Positions 50,370 through 60,070 of a DNA stretch of 64,000 bases are shown here, piece after piece. Every line of letters begins with the position of its first letter. The first letter of the stretch is position 1. The stretch is taken from positions 7,313,501 to 7,377,500 of the forward strand of contig NZ_JALRMO010000001.1 of assembly GCF_023276405.1 (NCBI RefSeq). Reading direction: 5' to 3'. Under the pieces are notes generated by a model, which saw only the letters and a program-made list of their open reading frames with translations, was not told the DNA's origin and made no database searches. A program made the translations under genes and the position numbers. This DNA is from Paenibacillus hamazuiensis. Lineage in GTDB: Bacteria; Bacillota; Bacilli; Paenibacillales; NBRC-103111.

Positions 50370-52895
50370 ATGAGTATGGAAATGAAAGCAGACGGACGCG
50401 AGCCGCTTTGGATAGCGGTATACCGCGGCAATGAAGCGATTGACCGGCTTGTTGCCGCATCGGAAAGCCATCCGGTACGGACGGCGGACGGCATCCAGTT
50501 TACCGATTCGTTCGGCATCCATCCTGCGCGGACGGAGCGGGAATACGCAACGCCGCTGACGATCGAAGCGACGGTGATGACCGACAGCACGAATATCGGG
50601 TTTATTTTCGCCAAAGGACAAATCATCCTGAACTGGGACCGCCGCGAAGATTTGCTTCGCGTCAAACATCCGGCAACAGGCCAGGCTTTTAACGTACCGG
50701 GCCTCGGGTTTGTGCCTGCCGGACGCTGGCATCACGTGGAGTGGATTATCGCTGAGGATGTGATGAGGCTGCTGGTGAACGGGGAGGAGCGGTTCGCGCT
50801 GCCCGGCAATTACCGCGGGCTCAAGGGGAAAGTCGGAGTGCATACCGGCTGGAGAGCGAATTTGACGGTCGGCTCCGTATCTATCAGGGAGCATCTTCCG
50901 GCTAGCGGTGTACGCGAGGGAGAGCCGGAGGCGGACGGCTCCATAAGGGCCGTGCCGGGTTACCATGCGCTGCCGCATGCTTCTTCGTTCGTCGGCTGCT
51001 TGCTCGGAGCATTGAGATTTTATAATCGCTATGTCGACGAAGCGGTATTCGCCGCCGGAACCGGCCATTCGTTTCATCTTCGACTCGGGGAGGACGCGGG
51101 CCCGGAAGTGCAGCTTGATCTTGTGCGCGGCTACGGGCTCGATGTGACCAAGCGGAGCGGTGAGGAGGATGCAGCGGAGTTTGTGCGCAGCGCGCTTGCA
51201 AAAGGGCTTCCGCTTTTCGGCAAATGGGCCGGCGAGAAGCAGTATCGGGCGATCCGCTCCTGCAATCGGGAAGGCTTCAGATCCGAGGCGCCGGAAGCCG
51301 GAATCGCCGCATGGAGCGCGGCGGCGGGAGCTTCCGATCTGGAGCTGTACGCCGTGCGGCCGGCGAAGGAGGCGGAGGAGCGGGAGCGGATCATTGCGGT
51401 ATTCCGCTATGCGGCGGATGTAGGAGCCTCATCGGCGGCCTCCGCGTTCGGGCAGTGGATCGCGGCGTCGTCCGCGCCGGATGCGAAGCCGGCCGAGCTC
51501 GCATCCGCTGCGCTTAATTGGAGCGCAAAACGCGAGGATATCGTGCAGCTTCTTCGGAGCGTACAAGTCGGGCAGACAGGGGGAAACCAGGCCGGTTTGC
51601 ATGAGGAGGCGGCCAGGCTTTATGAGGCCGCGCGGGATAAACTGCGGGAAGCAGCGGAGCTGGCGGAAGCTTCGCGGAAGGACGCCGGCGGCTGGCGAAG
51701 CCGCGCTGCGGGCTGTATGGAAGCGGCGAGGCAGGCGGAGCTGGAAGCGGCCCGCACGCTTGGTCGCATCGCGGAAGCGCTGGCCGGCAGGAAGCTGCTT
51801 CCGGGCCTCGTGTATCAAGGCGACAGCTGCATATCTCATTTCAATACGCTGGTAGGGGTTGCCCGGTATTACGGCATCGATGCTTCGGATTCGTGGATCC
51901 GGGGAGCGACGGGGCGGCCTTTTCTGATGGCGGTGCACCCGGAAGTGAACGTTCACGACCACTGCCTTGCGCTGCCCGAGCACAAAATGATCGAGCTTTT
52001 CGCTGCCGGTCTGGGGCTCGAGCTCGGCTCGGTTCAGGGCGACGTGCGCGGAGAAGCGCGCCTGGCGCTGCTCCGCGAGGCGTGGGATGCGGCCCGTGCC
52101 GCCATCGACGCGGGATGGGCCGTCTTCGGCCGCTCCGTTGACCAGCCCGGCGGAGAGTATGCGCTCATCGTCGGATACGATCAAGACGGATATTATTCGC
52201 ATTCGTGGCACGGGCGCGCGGGCAGCGCTATCCCCTGGCCGCAGCTCGGCCGCGGAGTATGTCCGTGCGAGCCCTGCACGCGGCGGCGTAATGATTGGAA
52301 AAGGGAAGGGCCCGTCAAAACGCCTTGCCGATGCCAGGCCTGCCGCCGTTTACAGGCGACGGGACCGTTCCTTCCGCCCGAAGAAGCGGGAGACATCCGG
52401 CTCTACTGGGCGAAACCGGGCAAGCCGGCCGAAGACCACAGCGTCGTATCGGGTGCTCTGCGTCTGGCCGTGGAGTTCGCAGCGCCGGACGGGCCGTGGG
52501 TGCAGCCCGATTTGCGAACCGGAGCGGAGGCGTACGATGTGTGGATTCGCGCGTTGGAAAAGGGGATCGTGGACGGTTGGTATTTGGGGCTGTATGCCAA
52601 CGCCTGGCGGGAGCTGAGATACCATGCAGGGCAGTTTCTTAGCGAAGCCAAAGAGCGCCTCGCCGCAATGCTGCCGCATAGCGCGTCCGCCTTTGACGAC
52701 GCTATCCGGCAGGCGCAGAAGCTGAACGAAATTTTTACGAAGCTGAATGAAATGTTCCCCTGGATGCAGCCGTTCGGGCCGATTCCGGACAAGGAACGGC
52801 GGTACGCGGGCGCCGAACTGCTGCGCAAGGGCCGGCAGGCCGAACTTGACGCGATAGAATCGTACACCCGGCTGCTGGAGCATCTGGAAGGCTAA
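50370..52895 (+). CDS. Large protein with ConA-like lectin domain and C-terminal module related to that of the sigma factor
   Basis: The 841-aa protein lacks a signal peptide. Residues about 60-195 read as a concanavalin/LamG-like jelly roll (TIEATVMTDSTNIGFIFAKG, GRWHHVEWIIAEDVMRLLVN, GLKGKVGVHTG). A helical, Ala/Glu-rich region lies at about 375-480. From about 483 a papain-fold-like segment starts (YQGDSCISHFNTLVGVARYY), with GEYALIVGYDQDGYY near 595 and a six-cysteine insertion (CPCEPC near 631, CRCQAC near 652). It ends with GAEAYDVWIRALEKG and helices that parallel the AYDAW region of the sigma factor. The ATG at 50370 follows aaaggaggg, 27 bp after the sigma gene. Role unknown. Confidence 0.7.
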   Translation: MSMEMKADGREPLWIAVYRGNEAIDRLVAASESHPVRTADGIQFTDSFGIHPARTEREYATPLTIEATVMTDSTNIGFIFAKGQIILNWDRREDLLRVKHPATGQAFNVPGLGFVPAGRWHHVEWIIAEDVMRLLVNGEERFALPGNYRGLKGKVGVHTGWRANLTVGSVSIREHLPASGVREGEPEADGSIRAVPGYHALPHASSFVGCLLGALRFYNRYVDEAVFAAGTGHSFHLRLGEDAGPEVQLDLVRGYGLDVTKRSGEEDAAEFVRSALAKGLPLFGKWAGEKQYRAIRSCNREGFRSEAPEAGIAAWSAAAGASDLELYAVRPAKEAEERERIIAVFRYAADVGASSAASAFGQWIAASSAPDAKPAELASAALNWSAKREDIVQLLRSVQVGQTGGNQAGLHEEAARLYEAARDKLREAAELAEASRKDAGGWRSRAAGCMEAARQAELEAARTLGRIAEALAGRKLLPGLVYQGDSCISHFNTLVGVARYYGIDASDSWIRGATGRPFLMAVHPEVNVHDHCLALPEHKMIELFAAGLGLELGSVQGDVRGEARLALLREAWDAARAAIDAGWAVFGRSVDQPGGEYALIVGYDQDGYYSHSWHGRAGSAIPWPQLGRGVCPCEPCTRRRNDWKREGPVKTPCRCQACRRLQATGPFLPPEEAGDIRLYWAKPGKPAEDHSVVSGALRLAVEFAAPDGPWVQPDLRTGAEAYDVWIRALEKGIVDGWYLGLYANAWRELRYHAGQFLSEAKERLAAMLPHSASAFDDAIRQAQKLNEIFTKLNEMFPWMQPFGPIPDKERRYAGAELLRKGRQAELDAIESYTRLLEHLEG

Positions 52896-52909
52896 AATGA
52901 GCAGCACCC

Positions 52910-54151
52910 TCAGAAAGAATGCCACGAAGCGCTCCGGGCGGCGGTAAAGCGGTCGTTAATATAATCCCAATTCACGACGTTCCACCAGGCATCGATATAT
53001 TTGCGGCGCTCATTCCGGTATTTCAAATAATATGCGTGCTCCCAGACGTCCAGCGGAAGAAGGGGGGCGACGTCCCACTGCGACAGGTTTTGGTGTTTTT
53101 CCGCCTGTAAAATCTCGAGCCGCCGGCTTCGCGGGCTCCAGACGAGAATCGCCCATCCGCCGCCCTCCACTTTGTCCGCCGCTTCGGAAAACTGCCGCTG
53201 AAACGCGGAGGTACTGCCGAAGGAGGCGGACAGCTCAGGCAATATGGGGCCGCCGATTTTGCTTCCTCCCGGCTTCATGGCGTTCCAGAAAATCGAATGC
53301 AGGTAATGCCCGGCGCCATGGAAGGCAAGCTCTCTTTCCCAATGCTTGACGAGCGCGAAGTCGCCGGATTTGCGCGCGCGGGACAGCATCGTTTCGGCTT
53401 TATTCAACCCGTCTACATAGGTTTGATGGTGCTTGTCGTGATGCAGCCGCATCGTTTCGGCATCGATATACGGCTCCAGAGCGTCATAAGGGTAGGGGAG
53501 CGGAGGCAGCTTATGGCCGCCGATGGGGACGGGGCTGTGCGGCTCGGCTGCGGGCGGCGTCCAGACGCCTTCGTTGGTGGAGGTGAGCTCCATGGCCGAA
53601 GCTTTCTCCGTTTTGCCGATAATGTGCAGTTTAACGCGTTCCTTGATGTTGTCCGCGTCCGCAGTCGGATCGAGGCCCGGCGCTTCGGCGCGAGCGGGCA
53701 TCGGGGTCATCGTCATCCAGCCTCCCGGATCGTCAAAGCTTATCGCCTGAAGCACGCCCAAAAAATATTCCGATTCGCGGATGATATGCTGAACGACCGT
53801 GCCCGCGAATGCGTTTTCCCGCAAAGCTTTGCTGAGCTGCATCAGCGATATCAGCTGGCCAATAAACGCATTCGATTGCTCCGCCGCGCTTGCGAGCAGT
53901 GCCTGAATCCGGGCCAGCATTGCCGGATCGAGAGGCGCCTGCATGCGGATCACCGCTTCGATCCAACGCGTTGCCGCCATCTCTGCTTGAGCGAACACCT
54001 GCTCCCACTGTTCCATCAATCGGACATATTCCGGCTCGAGCCCGGGAGCGATCTGCCGGATGACGAGCGTATGTTCTTTCTCCTGCATTTTCCAAAACCG
54101 AATTTCTTCCAGCACGCGCAGCGGCATAAGCGTTCCGTAAACTCGCAGCAT
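52910..54151 (-). CDS. sodF: SodF-like superoxide dismutase with N-terminal DUF2935-like helical domain
   Basis: The 413-aa protein has a helical N-terminal half (about 10-140: LEEIRFWKMQEKEHTLVIRQ, FAQAEMAATRWIEAVI) with the EIRFW..E.EH pattern of DUF2935. A Pro/Asp-rich linker follows, then a full Fe/Mn dismutase domain (about 215-405). Ligands are in MRLHHDKHHQTYVDGLNKAE, LAFHGAGHYLHSIFWNAMKP and [14 protein letters not shown]. The HGAGHYLHSIFW sequence matches B. subtilis SodF, which has a different, shorter front. The AAGGAGG ribosome site lies inside a terminator-like hairpin (54157-54223). It converges on the lectin-like gene with only 14 bp between. Confidence 0.85.
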   Translation of the reverse strand: MLRVYGTLMPLRVLEEIRFWKMQEKEHTLVIRQIAPGLEPEYVRLMEQWEQVFAQAEMAATRWIEAVIRMQAPLDPAMLARIQALLASAAEQSNAFIGQLISLMQLSKALRENAFAGTVVQHIIRESEYFLGVLQAISFDDPGGWMTMTPMPARAEAPGLDPTADADNIKERVKLHIIGKTEKASAMELTSTNEGVWTPPAAEPHSPVPIGGHKLPPLPYPYDALEPYIDAETMRLHHDKHHQTYVDGLNKAETMLSRARKSGDFALVKHWERELAFHGAGHYLHSIFWNAMKPGGSKIGGPILPELSASFGSTSAFQRQFSEAADKVEGGGWAILVWSPRSRRLEILQAEKHQNLSQWDVAPLLPLDVWEHAYYLKYRNERRKYIDAWWNVVNWDYINDRFTAARSASWHSF

Positions 54152-54156
54152 ACGGC

Positions 54157-54223
54157 AAAAAAACCTCCTTGAATGGAAGTGGCCCGGGCGAGCCGGGTTA
54201 CTACTCCATTGTATTCAAGGAGG
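54157..54223 (-). terminator. Attenuator-like hairpin containing the SodF ribosome site
   Basis: On the minus strand CCTCCTTGAAT (54223-54213) pairs with ATTCAAGGAGG (54174-54164), enclosing a second CCCGGC/GCCCGGG stem, and seven T follow at 54163-54157. It is shaped as a rho-independent terminator of the hydrolase gene, and the 3' arm is the AAGGAGG of the dismutase gene. Confidence 0.7.
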
Positions 54224-54251
54224 CCGGAGGCTATGTGTCGGGGAATTCCCC

Positions 54252-55244
54252 TTATTGGGTCAGCTTCAGATTCGGTGCCGCGGCAAGCTCGTTCAGAAAA
54301 CCCAGCGTCCGGTTCAAATAGGTGCGCTTGTTGGGCTGGTAAATCCATTCATGCTCTCCGTTCGGCAGCAGCCACAGCTGCGATTCCGGATTCACCTGAT
54401 TTTTATAAATGTCCTCCACGATTTCATAAGGCGCCTTCAAATCCTTTTGCCCGTGAATAAAATAAATCGGCATCGTATATTTCGTTTCCATCACCTTTTG
54501 ATAAGGGATCTGCTTCAGGCTGACGCCGTTCAGAATCGGGAAAAACAACTTGACGAGCGGCAGGGAAGGGAACTTCGGCAAATTCACGTACTGCTTCATG
54601 TTGTGATACAGCGTTTCCGGATCGAGGATAAACGTGCTGTCCAAGATCATCCCGTCGATATCTTTGGTCTGCAAAGCCGCCTGCAGCGCCGTACCGGCCC
54701 CCATGGAAAAGCCCCATACGAAAATTTTGCTCGCTTCCCGCTGCTTGACGAAATCGATCGCTCCGAGCAGCTCCTGGGATTCCTGAATGCCTCCAGTGAC
54801 GGTTAGCTCGGGATGGACGAACCCGTAGTCGAACATAAGCACGTTGTAGCCCTGCTTATTCAGCGCTCCGGCGAGCGCATAGATCGGCACCCAAATTTCT
54901 TCGCGGTTGGCGCCGTATCCGTGCGAAAAGATGACGGTTTTATGCGTCGAGCCGGGGATGTACCAGCCGCTGACCTCGGTTTTGCCGTTGGCGCTCGGGA
55001 AAACGACGTCCTCGTAAGGAGTGCCGATCGCTTTCAGCGGATTCGATTTGAGCGGATCGACGTGAGGCCGCGCGAGCGTCCAGGCGATATAGGCGTGAAA
55101 CGCCAGGATCAGACTCGTCATGAGCAAAAGCAGGGACATAATGACGATAAGCAGCCACCGTCTCTTGGCCGAAGCGGGCCTGGCGACGACGACTTCCGCT
55201 GTGGCGGGGGAAAGGGAAGCAGGCTGATAAGAAGTGCTGTCCAT
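54252..55244 (-). CDS. Membrane-anchored alpha/beta hydrolase
   Basis: The 330-aa protein has an N-terminal membrane helix (RWLLIVIMSLLLLMTSLILA) and an alpha/beta-hydrolase domain outside. The nucleophile elbow is VWGFSMGAGTALQAAL, the oxyanion region TVIFSHGYGANRE, the acid YFIHGQKDLKAPYE and the histidine LLPNGEHEWIYQPN. Such proteins (YqkD/BAAT-like) are esterases of unknown substrate. Two adjacent ATGs follow GAGGAGGGATC; I use 55244. The attenuator-like hairpin lies between it and the dismutase gene. Confidence 0.87.
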   Translation of the reverse strand: MDSTSYQPASLSPATAEVVVARPASAKRRWLLIVIMSLLLLMTSLILAFHAYIAWTLARPHVDPLKSNPLKAIGTPYEDVVFPSANGKTEVSGWYIPGSTHKTVIFSHGYGANREEIWVPIYALAGALNKQGYNVLMFDYGFVHPELTVTGGIQESQELLGAIDFVKQREASKIFVWGFSMGAGTALQAALQTKDIDGMILDSTFILDPETLYHNMKQYVNLPKFPSLPLVKLFFPILNGVSLKQIPYQKVMETKYTMPIYFIHGQKDLKAPYEIVEDIYKNQVNPESQLWLLPNGEHEWIYQPNKRTYLNRTLGFLNELAAAPNLKLTQ

Positions 55245-55643
55245 CATGATCCCTCCTCGCTGGTAAGTTGGAGCGTCACTTCTTGGGAAAAAGAGAGTCT
55301 GCGGCCGACGAACGAGTTGTCGGAATATTCCGGATAATTCTCTTGTATATGTATAGTAAAATGGCGGTCCTCCATGCGTCAATGGTTTTGTGAAATTGTA
55401 AACTCGCTGTAATCCGGCTGTAATAAACGGAGATCCTCCCGCTGTCTGAGGACCGATCGGACCTGAATTTAACGAACCTTTACCGGTCCCCCTGCTGGGT
55501 CAAATGGGCCGGAACGAGCCTGGGAATGCCGATTGTCGCCGCAAAGGCGGCAATGGCGTGCATTGGTGAGATTTAACGTGCTCCCTGGCCGCAATCGGTT
55601 CTTTACGGAAGCCTCCCGATGGGCTATACTGTATGTAAACTTG

Positions 55644-55660
55644 GTTTCATTGAGTGAAAC
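55644..55660 (+). promoter_or_regulatory. GTTTCA-N5-TGAAAC palindrome upstream of iclR-type gene
   Basis: GTTTCA (55644-55649) and TGAAAC (55655-55660) lie 33 bp before the start codon of the IclR-family gene. The same 6-5-6 palindrome occurs at 60071-60087 upstream of acnA. IclR proteins bind palindromes of this form. The rest of the 55245-55692 gap shows the hydrolase promoter region and nothing else clear. Confidence 0.65.
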
Positions 55661-55692
55661 TGTCGGCCGGTCAGGCAGGAGGATTTATCGGC

Positions 55693-56427
55693 ATGGACGA
55701 TTCCAAACTTACCGTACGCGCGGTCGAACGCGCTTTGGACATATTGCTTTGCTTTACGGATTCTTCGGATTTGAGCCTTACGGAAATATCCCAGCGGGTC
55801 GGCCTGCATAAGAGCACGGTCCACCGTTTGCTCGCCTCGCTCGAGGGCAAAGGGTTTATTTTGCGGGACCCGGCTTCGGAAAAATACCGGCTCGGCTTCC
55901 GCGTCTGGGAGCTGTCGGCGAACCTGACGCAAAACGACGATCCGGCGCTCATCCTGCTGCCGGAAATGGAACGGCTGCGCGACCAGGTGGGCGAGACGGT
56001 CAGCCTGTACGTCCGCGACGGCATGGAACGCGTGCGCGTGCAGGCGGTGCAGAGCAACCAGGCGATCCGCCGGGTTGCGCCGATCGGGGCGAGGCTGCCT
56101 CTGTACGTCGGCGCCTCGAGCAAGATTTTGGTCGCCTTCGCGGAGCCCGAGGTGCAGCAGCAGCTGTTCCGCGAGGCGCCGGGTCTTGACCGGGCTGCGT
56201 TTCAGGCGCAGCTTGACGAAGCGCGCGAGCTCGGCTACGCGACGAGCGTCGAAGAGCGCGAGCCTGGCGCCGCCGCCGTCGCCGCGCCGATCCTGAACCG
56301 CGCGCATCGGCTCGTGGCCGCGCTTGCCGTATCGGGTCCGGCGAACCGCCTGACGCCGGACATGATGAAAGCGCACGCGCCGCTGCTGATGGAAGCGGCG
56401 CGGCGCATGGGCACGATGGTGAAGTAG
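55693..56427 (+). CDS. IclR-family transcriptional regulator
   Basis: The 244-aa protein has an N-terminal winged helix (about 8-70: VRAVERALDILLCFTDSSDL, EISQRVGLHKSTVHRLLASL, GFILRDPASEKYRLGFRVWE) and an effector domain (about 80-240: GETVSLYVRDGMERVRVQAV, GARLPLYVGASSKILVAFA). The start is an ATG after caggagg. Its own promoter holds a palindrome that recurs in front of aconitase 4.4 kb away, so central carbon control is a reasonable inference. No catabolic operon is beside it. Confidence 0.9.
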   Translation: MDDSKLTVRAVERALDILLCFTDSSDLSLTEISQRVGLHKSTVHRLLASLEGKGFILRDPASEKYRLGFRVWELSANLTQNDDPALILLPEMERLRDQVGETVSLYVRDGMERVRVQAVQSNQAIRRVAPIGARLPLYVGASSKILVAFAEPEVQQQLFREAPGLDRAAFQAQLDEARELGYATSVEEREPGAAAVAAPILNRAHRLVAALAVSGPANRLTPDMMKAHAPLLMEAARRMGTMVK

Positions 56428-56505
56428 GGGACGGCACCTCCCGCCCCCGCCGGGCCATCGTGCCTTTTTGCCGGGCCGGCACCTCCCGGCAGGCATACCA
56501 AAACC

Positions 56506-56536
56506 AAGTCCCCACCGTGTGTCCCGGTGGGGACTT
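56506..56536. terminator. Hairpin between convergent iclR-type gene and small protein gene
   Basis: AAGTCCCCACC (56506-56516) and GGTGGGGACTT (56526-56536) form an 11-bp stem. A weaker GGCAC/GTGCC hairpin with TTTTT lies just before it at 56433-56469. Confidence 0.65.
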
Positions 56537-56541
56537 GCCGT

Positions 56542-56676
56542 TTACTTGATATGGTCCGCGTCGACTTTAGAATTGTCCATTTTATAATTTTCCTTCGCCT
56601 GTACCTTACCTGCCTGAATTTCCTCTTTATTGATTTGGACCGTATTTTCCAGTCCTTTGCCTGTCGTCTTAGCCAT
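56542..56676 (-). CDS. Small hydrophilic protein (44 aa)
   Basis: The ATG at 56676 follows an aaggagga site. The product (KTTGKGLENTVQINKEEIQA, then GKVQAKENYKMDNSKVDADH, ending IK) is charged, with no membrane segment, and similar in style to small spore or stress proteins. Two further small genes lie just upstream on the same strand, so these three may be one set. Confidence 0.6.
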   Translation of the reverse strand: MAKTTGKGLENTVQINKEEIQAGKVQAKENYKMDNSKVDADHIK

Positions 56677-56718
56677 GGATGACTCCTCCTTGTATAGTAT
56701 GGCGAATTTTGTCCCGGT

Positions 56719-56946
56719 TTACCCCAAACGTCCGGGCGATTTTTTAACTTCGAAGCTGGTCGCATCCGGATAGCTGACATGCTTGTTCTCGTAATTCGTC
56801 GGAATGTCCCCGACCTGATCGGCGCCAAGTGGCTTGTCCTGCGTCGTCGCGTCGGCGGAAGCCCGGTCGTTCGGCAGCTCCCAGCTTGCTTTCAAGCCCT
56901 GTCGTTTCTCGCTTACGACGGCATCATTGGAGTTTTCGCTTGCCAT
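56719..56946 (-). CDS. Small acidic hydrophilic protein (75 aa)
   Basis: The product is soluble and polar (SENSNDAVVSEKRQGLKASW, ELPNDRASADATTQDKPLGA, DQVGDIPTNYENKHVSYPDA). The start ATG has caggaa and a more distant aaggggg upstream. It resembles small spore-associated proteins, but no known motif is present. Confidence 0.55.
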   Translation of the reverse strand: MASENSNDAVVSEKRQGLKASWELPNDRASADATTQDKPLGADQVGDIPTNYENKHVSYPDATSFEVKKSPGRLG

Positions 56947-56973
56947 GTGCGGTTTCCTGCCCCCTTCCTGAAG

Positions 56974-57189
56974 CTAGCTTTGATTTTGGTTCGGCGTAAG
57001 CTGAGCCGTTTTGGCGTTTGCTCCGGCCGACTCATTTCGGGTAAGCGACCCGAGGCTGTCGATGCAGCTTTGGATTTTTAGCAGCTCCATTTGCAGCTCC
57101 TGGGGCGAATTAACGTGCTGCTGCAGCCGGCGGGCGCACTCTTCGATTTCATCCGCCGTGCGATGTACCAAAGAAACGTCGAATGGCAC
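56974..57189 (-). CDS. Small helical protein (71 aa)
   Basis: I place the start at GTG 57189, after AAAGGAGGGG. The sequence has two amphipathic helices (ADEIEECARRLQQHVNS and QELQMELLKIQSCIDSLGSL) and a polar tail (ANAKTAQLTPNQNQS). It is similar in size and setting to small coat-associated or regulatory proteins. Unknown function. Confidence 0.6.
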   Translation of the reverse strand: MPFDVSLVHRTADEIEECARRLQQHVNSPQELQMELLKIQSCIDSLGSLTRNESAGANAKTAQLTPNQNQS

Positions 57190-57291
57190 AAAAGTCCCCT
57201 CCTTTCGCACATAGTGTCTTCATTCCGCCTGTTCTGCATACAAACGGCTAAACCCAAGTGACTGGAACTATCCCATTTAAAAATAAGCACA

Positions 57292-57330
57292 AAAAAGCGA
57301 GCGCCCCTTATGGAGCACTCGCTTTTTATT
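57292..57330. terminator. Terminator of acnA
   Basis: AAAAAGCGAG (57292-57301) pairs with CTCGCTTTTT (57318-57327), with an A-run on the left, so it works for the leftward acnA transcript and the other way as well. Confidence 0.85.
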
Positions 57331-57336
57331 ACGAAC

Positions 57337-60045
57337 TTATTTCATGATTTGACGCAGCACCGTTTGCAGGATGCCGCCGTTGCGGTAGTAGTCGACGTCG
57401 ACCAGGCTGTCCAGACGGACGATCGCTTCGAACGAGAACGTGGAGCCGTCTTCGCGCGTAGCGTTCACCGTGACGGATTGGCCCGGACGCACATCGTTGC
57501 TCAGGCCGACGATGTCGAACGTTTCGCGGCCGGTAATGCCGAGCGATTTCCAGCTGTCGCCCGCTTTGAACTGCAGCGGCAGCACGCCCATGCCTACCAG
57601 GTTGGAGCGGTGGATCCGCTCGAAGCTCTCGGCGATAACGGCTTTCACGCCGAGCAGGAACGTACCTTTAGCCGCCCAGTCGCGGGAAGAACCGGTACCG
57701 TATTCTTTGCCTGCGATAACGACGAGGTTCGTGCCGTTTGCTTGGTATTTCATCGAAGCGTCGTAGATCGACTCGACTTCGCCGGTCGGCAGGTAAGTCG
57801 TTACGCCGCCTTCGGTGCCCGGAGCCACTTGGTTGCGGATGCGGATGTTCGCGAACGTACCGCGCATCATCACGTCGTGGTTGCCGCGGCGGGAGCCATA
57901 AGAGTTGAAGTCTTCCTTCTTCACGCCATGCTCGATCAAATATTTGCCGGCAGGGCTGTCAACCTTGATGTTGCCCGCAGGGGAGATATGGTCCGTCGTA
58001 ACGGAGTCGCCCAAGAGAGCCAGCGTTTTGGCGCCGCGGATGTCCGCGATGTCGCCGATGCCGTTTTGGATGTTTTCGAAGAACGGCGGGTTTGCGATGT
58101 ACGTGGACTTCGGATCCCATTCGTACAGCTCGCCTTCCGGAACGTCGATCGCATTCCAACGCTCGTTGGCGCGGAACACATTGGAATACTTGGCGCGGAA
58201 CATATCCGGAGTCAGGGCCGTTTGTACGGCTGCTTGAACTTCGGCGTTGGACGGCCAAATGTCCTTCAGGTATACAGGCTGGTTGTTTTTGTCGTAGCCG
58301 ATCGGATCTTTGGTCAGGTCGATATTCACCGTGCCGGCCAAAGCATAAGCGACGACGAGCGGCGGCGAAGCCAGGTAATTCGCTTTAACCTGCGCGTGCA
58401 CGCGGCCTTCGAAGTTCCGGTTGCCGGACAATACGGCGGCGACCGTCATGTCGTTGTCGGCGATCGCTTGGCTGACTTCATCCGGCAGCGGACCGGAGTT
58501 ACCGATACATGTCGCGCAGCCATATCCGGCAACGTGGAAGCCAAGAGCTTCGAGCGGCTCGATCAGACCTGCTTTTTTCAGGTATTCGGTAACGACCAGG
58601 GAACCCGGAGTCAGGGAGCTCTTCACGTAAGCCGGCTTCACGAGACCGCGCTCGACCGCTTTTTTCGCAACGAGACCCGCACCCAGCATAACGCTCGGGT
58701 TCGAAGTGTTCGTACAGGAAGTGATCGCGGCGATAACGACGGCGCCGGTACCCATTTTCACGGTTTCGCCGTTCGGATACTTTACATCTACCACTTCGTT
58801 GATCTTGTCTTCGGACAAGCCGTATCCGCCTTTGTCGATCGGCGTGCGGATGATGGAGTTGAACGACTCCTTCATGTTCGTCAGCTCGACGCGGTCTTGC
58901 GGACGTTTAGGTCCGGCCAAGCTCGGAACGACGGTGGACAGGTCCAGCTCGATTTTATCGGTGAAAATCGGATCCGGAGTTGCGTCCGTACGGAACATGC
59001 CTTGCTCTTTGTAGTAAGCTTCGACGAGCGCGATTTGCTCTTCTTCGCGTCCGGTGCTTCTCAGGTAGTTCAGCGTTTCGCTGTCGACCGGGAAGAAACC
59101 GATCGTCGCGCCGTATTCCGGAGCCATGTTGGCCACCGTCGCCCGGTCGGCGAGGCTGATGTTGCTGAGGCCCGGGCCGTAGAATTCCACAAACTTGCCG
59201 ACAACGCCTTTTTTACGCAGCATTTGCGTAACGGTCAGCGCCAGGTCGGTAGCCGTTGCGCCTTCCGGCAGGTTGCCGGTCAGCTTGAAGCCGATGACTT
59301 CCGGAGCTACGAAATAAAGCGGCTGGCCGAGCATGCCCGCTTCCGCTTCGATACCGCCGACGCCCCAACCGACGACGCCGAGGCCGTTGATCATCGTGGT
59401 ATGGGAGTCCGTACCGACGAGGGAGTCCGGATAAACGACGGTTTCGCCGTCCACTTGCTTCGTTGCCGCAACGGAAGCGAGGTACTCCAGGTTAACCTGG
59501 TGCACGATACCCGTTGACGGAGGAACCGCACGGAAGTTGTCGAACGCCGTTTGCGCCCAGCGCAGGAAGCGATAGCGCTCTTCGTTGCGCTCGAATTCCA
59601 CGTTGATGTTGTAATCCAAAGCGTCCTTCGAACCGAACGCGTCAACCATGACGGAGTGGTCGATAACGAGGTCGACCGGAACGAGCGGGTTGATGCGCTT
59701 CGGATCTCCGCCGGCTTTTTTCATCGTATCTCTCATGGCCGCAAGGTCGACGACAACGGGAACGCCGGTGAAGTCCTGCAGCACGATACGTGCAGGGATG
59801 AACGGAATCTCCTTGTTATCGTCGCGCTCTTTCGCCCAGTTAGCGATTTGTTTTACGTGCTCCGGCGTGATTGCACGGCCGTCGAATTGGCGAACTGCCG
59901 CTTCGAGCAGCACCTTGATCGAAAAAGGCAGCCGGGAAACGTCGCTGAAGCCCTGCTCCTCGAGCGCCTGCAAGCTGTAGTACGCGTACGTTTTGCCGCT
60001 CACGCTCAAGCTTTTGCGAGCTTTGTACTGATCGTTCTTGGACAT
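57337..60045 (-). CDS. acnA: Aconitate hydratase
   Basis: The 902-aa TCA-cycle enzyme isomerises citrate to isocitrate through a 4Fe-4S cluster. Cluster cysteines are in [13 protein letters not shown] and in [16 protein letters not shown]; other signatures are [40 protein letters not shown] and [20 protein letters not shown]. The ATG follows ggaggcatcaagc. Bacillus-type enzymes also bind mRNA when the cluster is lost. The upstream GTTTCA-N5-TGAAAC palindrome suggests control by the IclR protein at 55693. Confidence 0.97.
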   Translation of the reverse strand: MSKNDQYKARKSLSVSGKTYAYYSLQALEEQGFSDVSRLPFSIKVLLEAAVRQFDGRAITPEHVKQIANWAKERDDNKEIPFIPARIVLQDFTGVPVVVDLAAMRDTMKKAGGDPKRINPLVPVDLVIDHSVMVDAFGSKDALDYNINVEFERNEERYRFLRWAQTAFDNFRAVPPSTGIVHQVNLEYLASVAATKQVDGETVVYPDSLVGTDSHTTMINGLGVVGWGVGGIEAEAGMLGQPLYFVAPEVIGFKLTGNLPEGATATDLALTVTQMLRKKGVVGKFVEFYGPGLSNISLADRATVANMAPEYGATIGFFPVDSETLNYLRSTGREEEQIALVEAYYKEQGMFRTDATPDPIFTDKIELDLSTVVPSLAGPKRPQDRVELTNMKESFNSIIRTPIDKGGYGLSEDKINEVVDVKYPNGETVKMGTGAVVIAAITSCTNTSNPSVMLGAGLVAKKAVERGLVKPAYVKSSLTPGSLVVTEYLKKAGLIEPLEALGFHVAGYGCATCIGNSGPLPDEVSQAIADNDMTVAAVLSGNRNFEGRVHAQVKANYLASPPLVVAYALAGTVNIDLTKDPIGYDKNNQPVYLKDIWPSNAEVQAAVQTALTPDMFRAKYSNVFRANERWNAIDVPEGELYEWDPKSTYIANPPFFENIQNGIGDIADIRGAKTLALLGDSVTTDHISPAGNIKVDSPAGKYLIEHGVKKEDFNSYGSRRGNHDVMMRGTFANIRIRNQVAPGTEGGVTTYLPTGEVESIYDASMKYQANGTNLVVIAGKEYGTGSSRDWAAKGTFLLGVKAVIAESFERIHRSNLVGMGVLPLQFKAGDSWKSLGITGRETFDIVGLSNDVRPGQSVTVNATREDGSTFSFEAIVRLDSLVDVDYYRNGGILQTVLRQIMK

Positions 60046-60070
60046 GCTTGATGCCTCCTAACATTTTCTT

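Noticed and set aside
57310..59517. 735-codon open frame antisense to acnA
   Set aside because: It mirrors the codon bias of the aconitase gene, lacks a ribosome site and is rich in Arg, His and Val, as expected of an antisense shadow.
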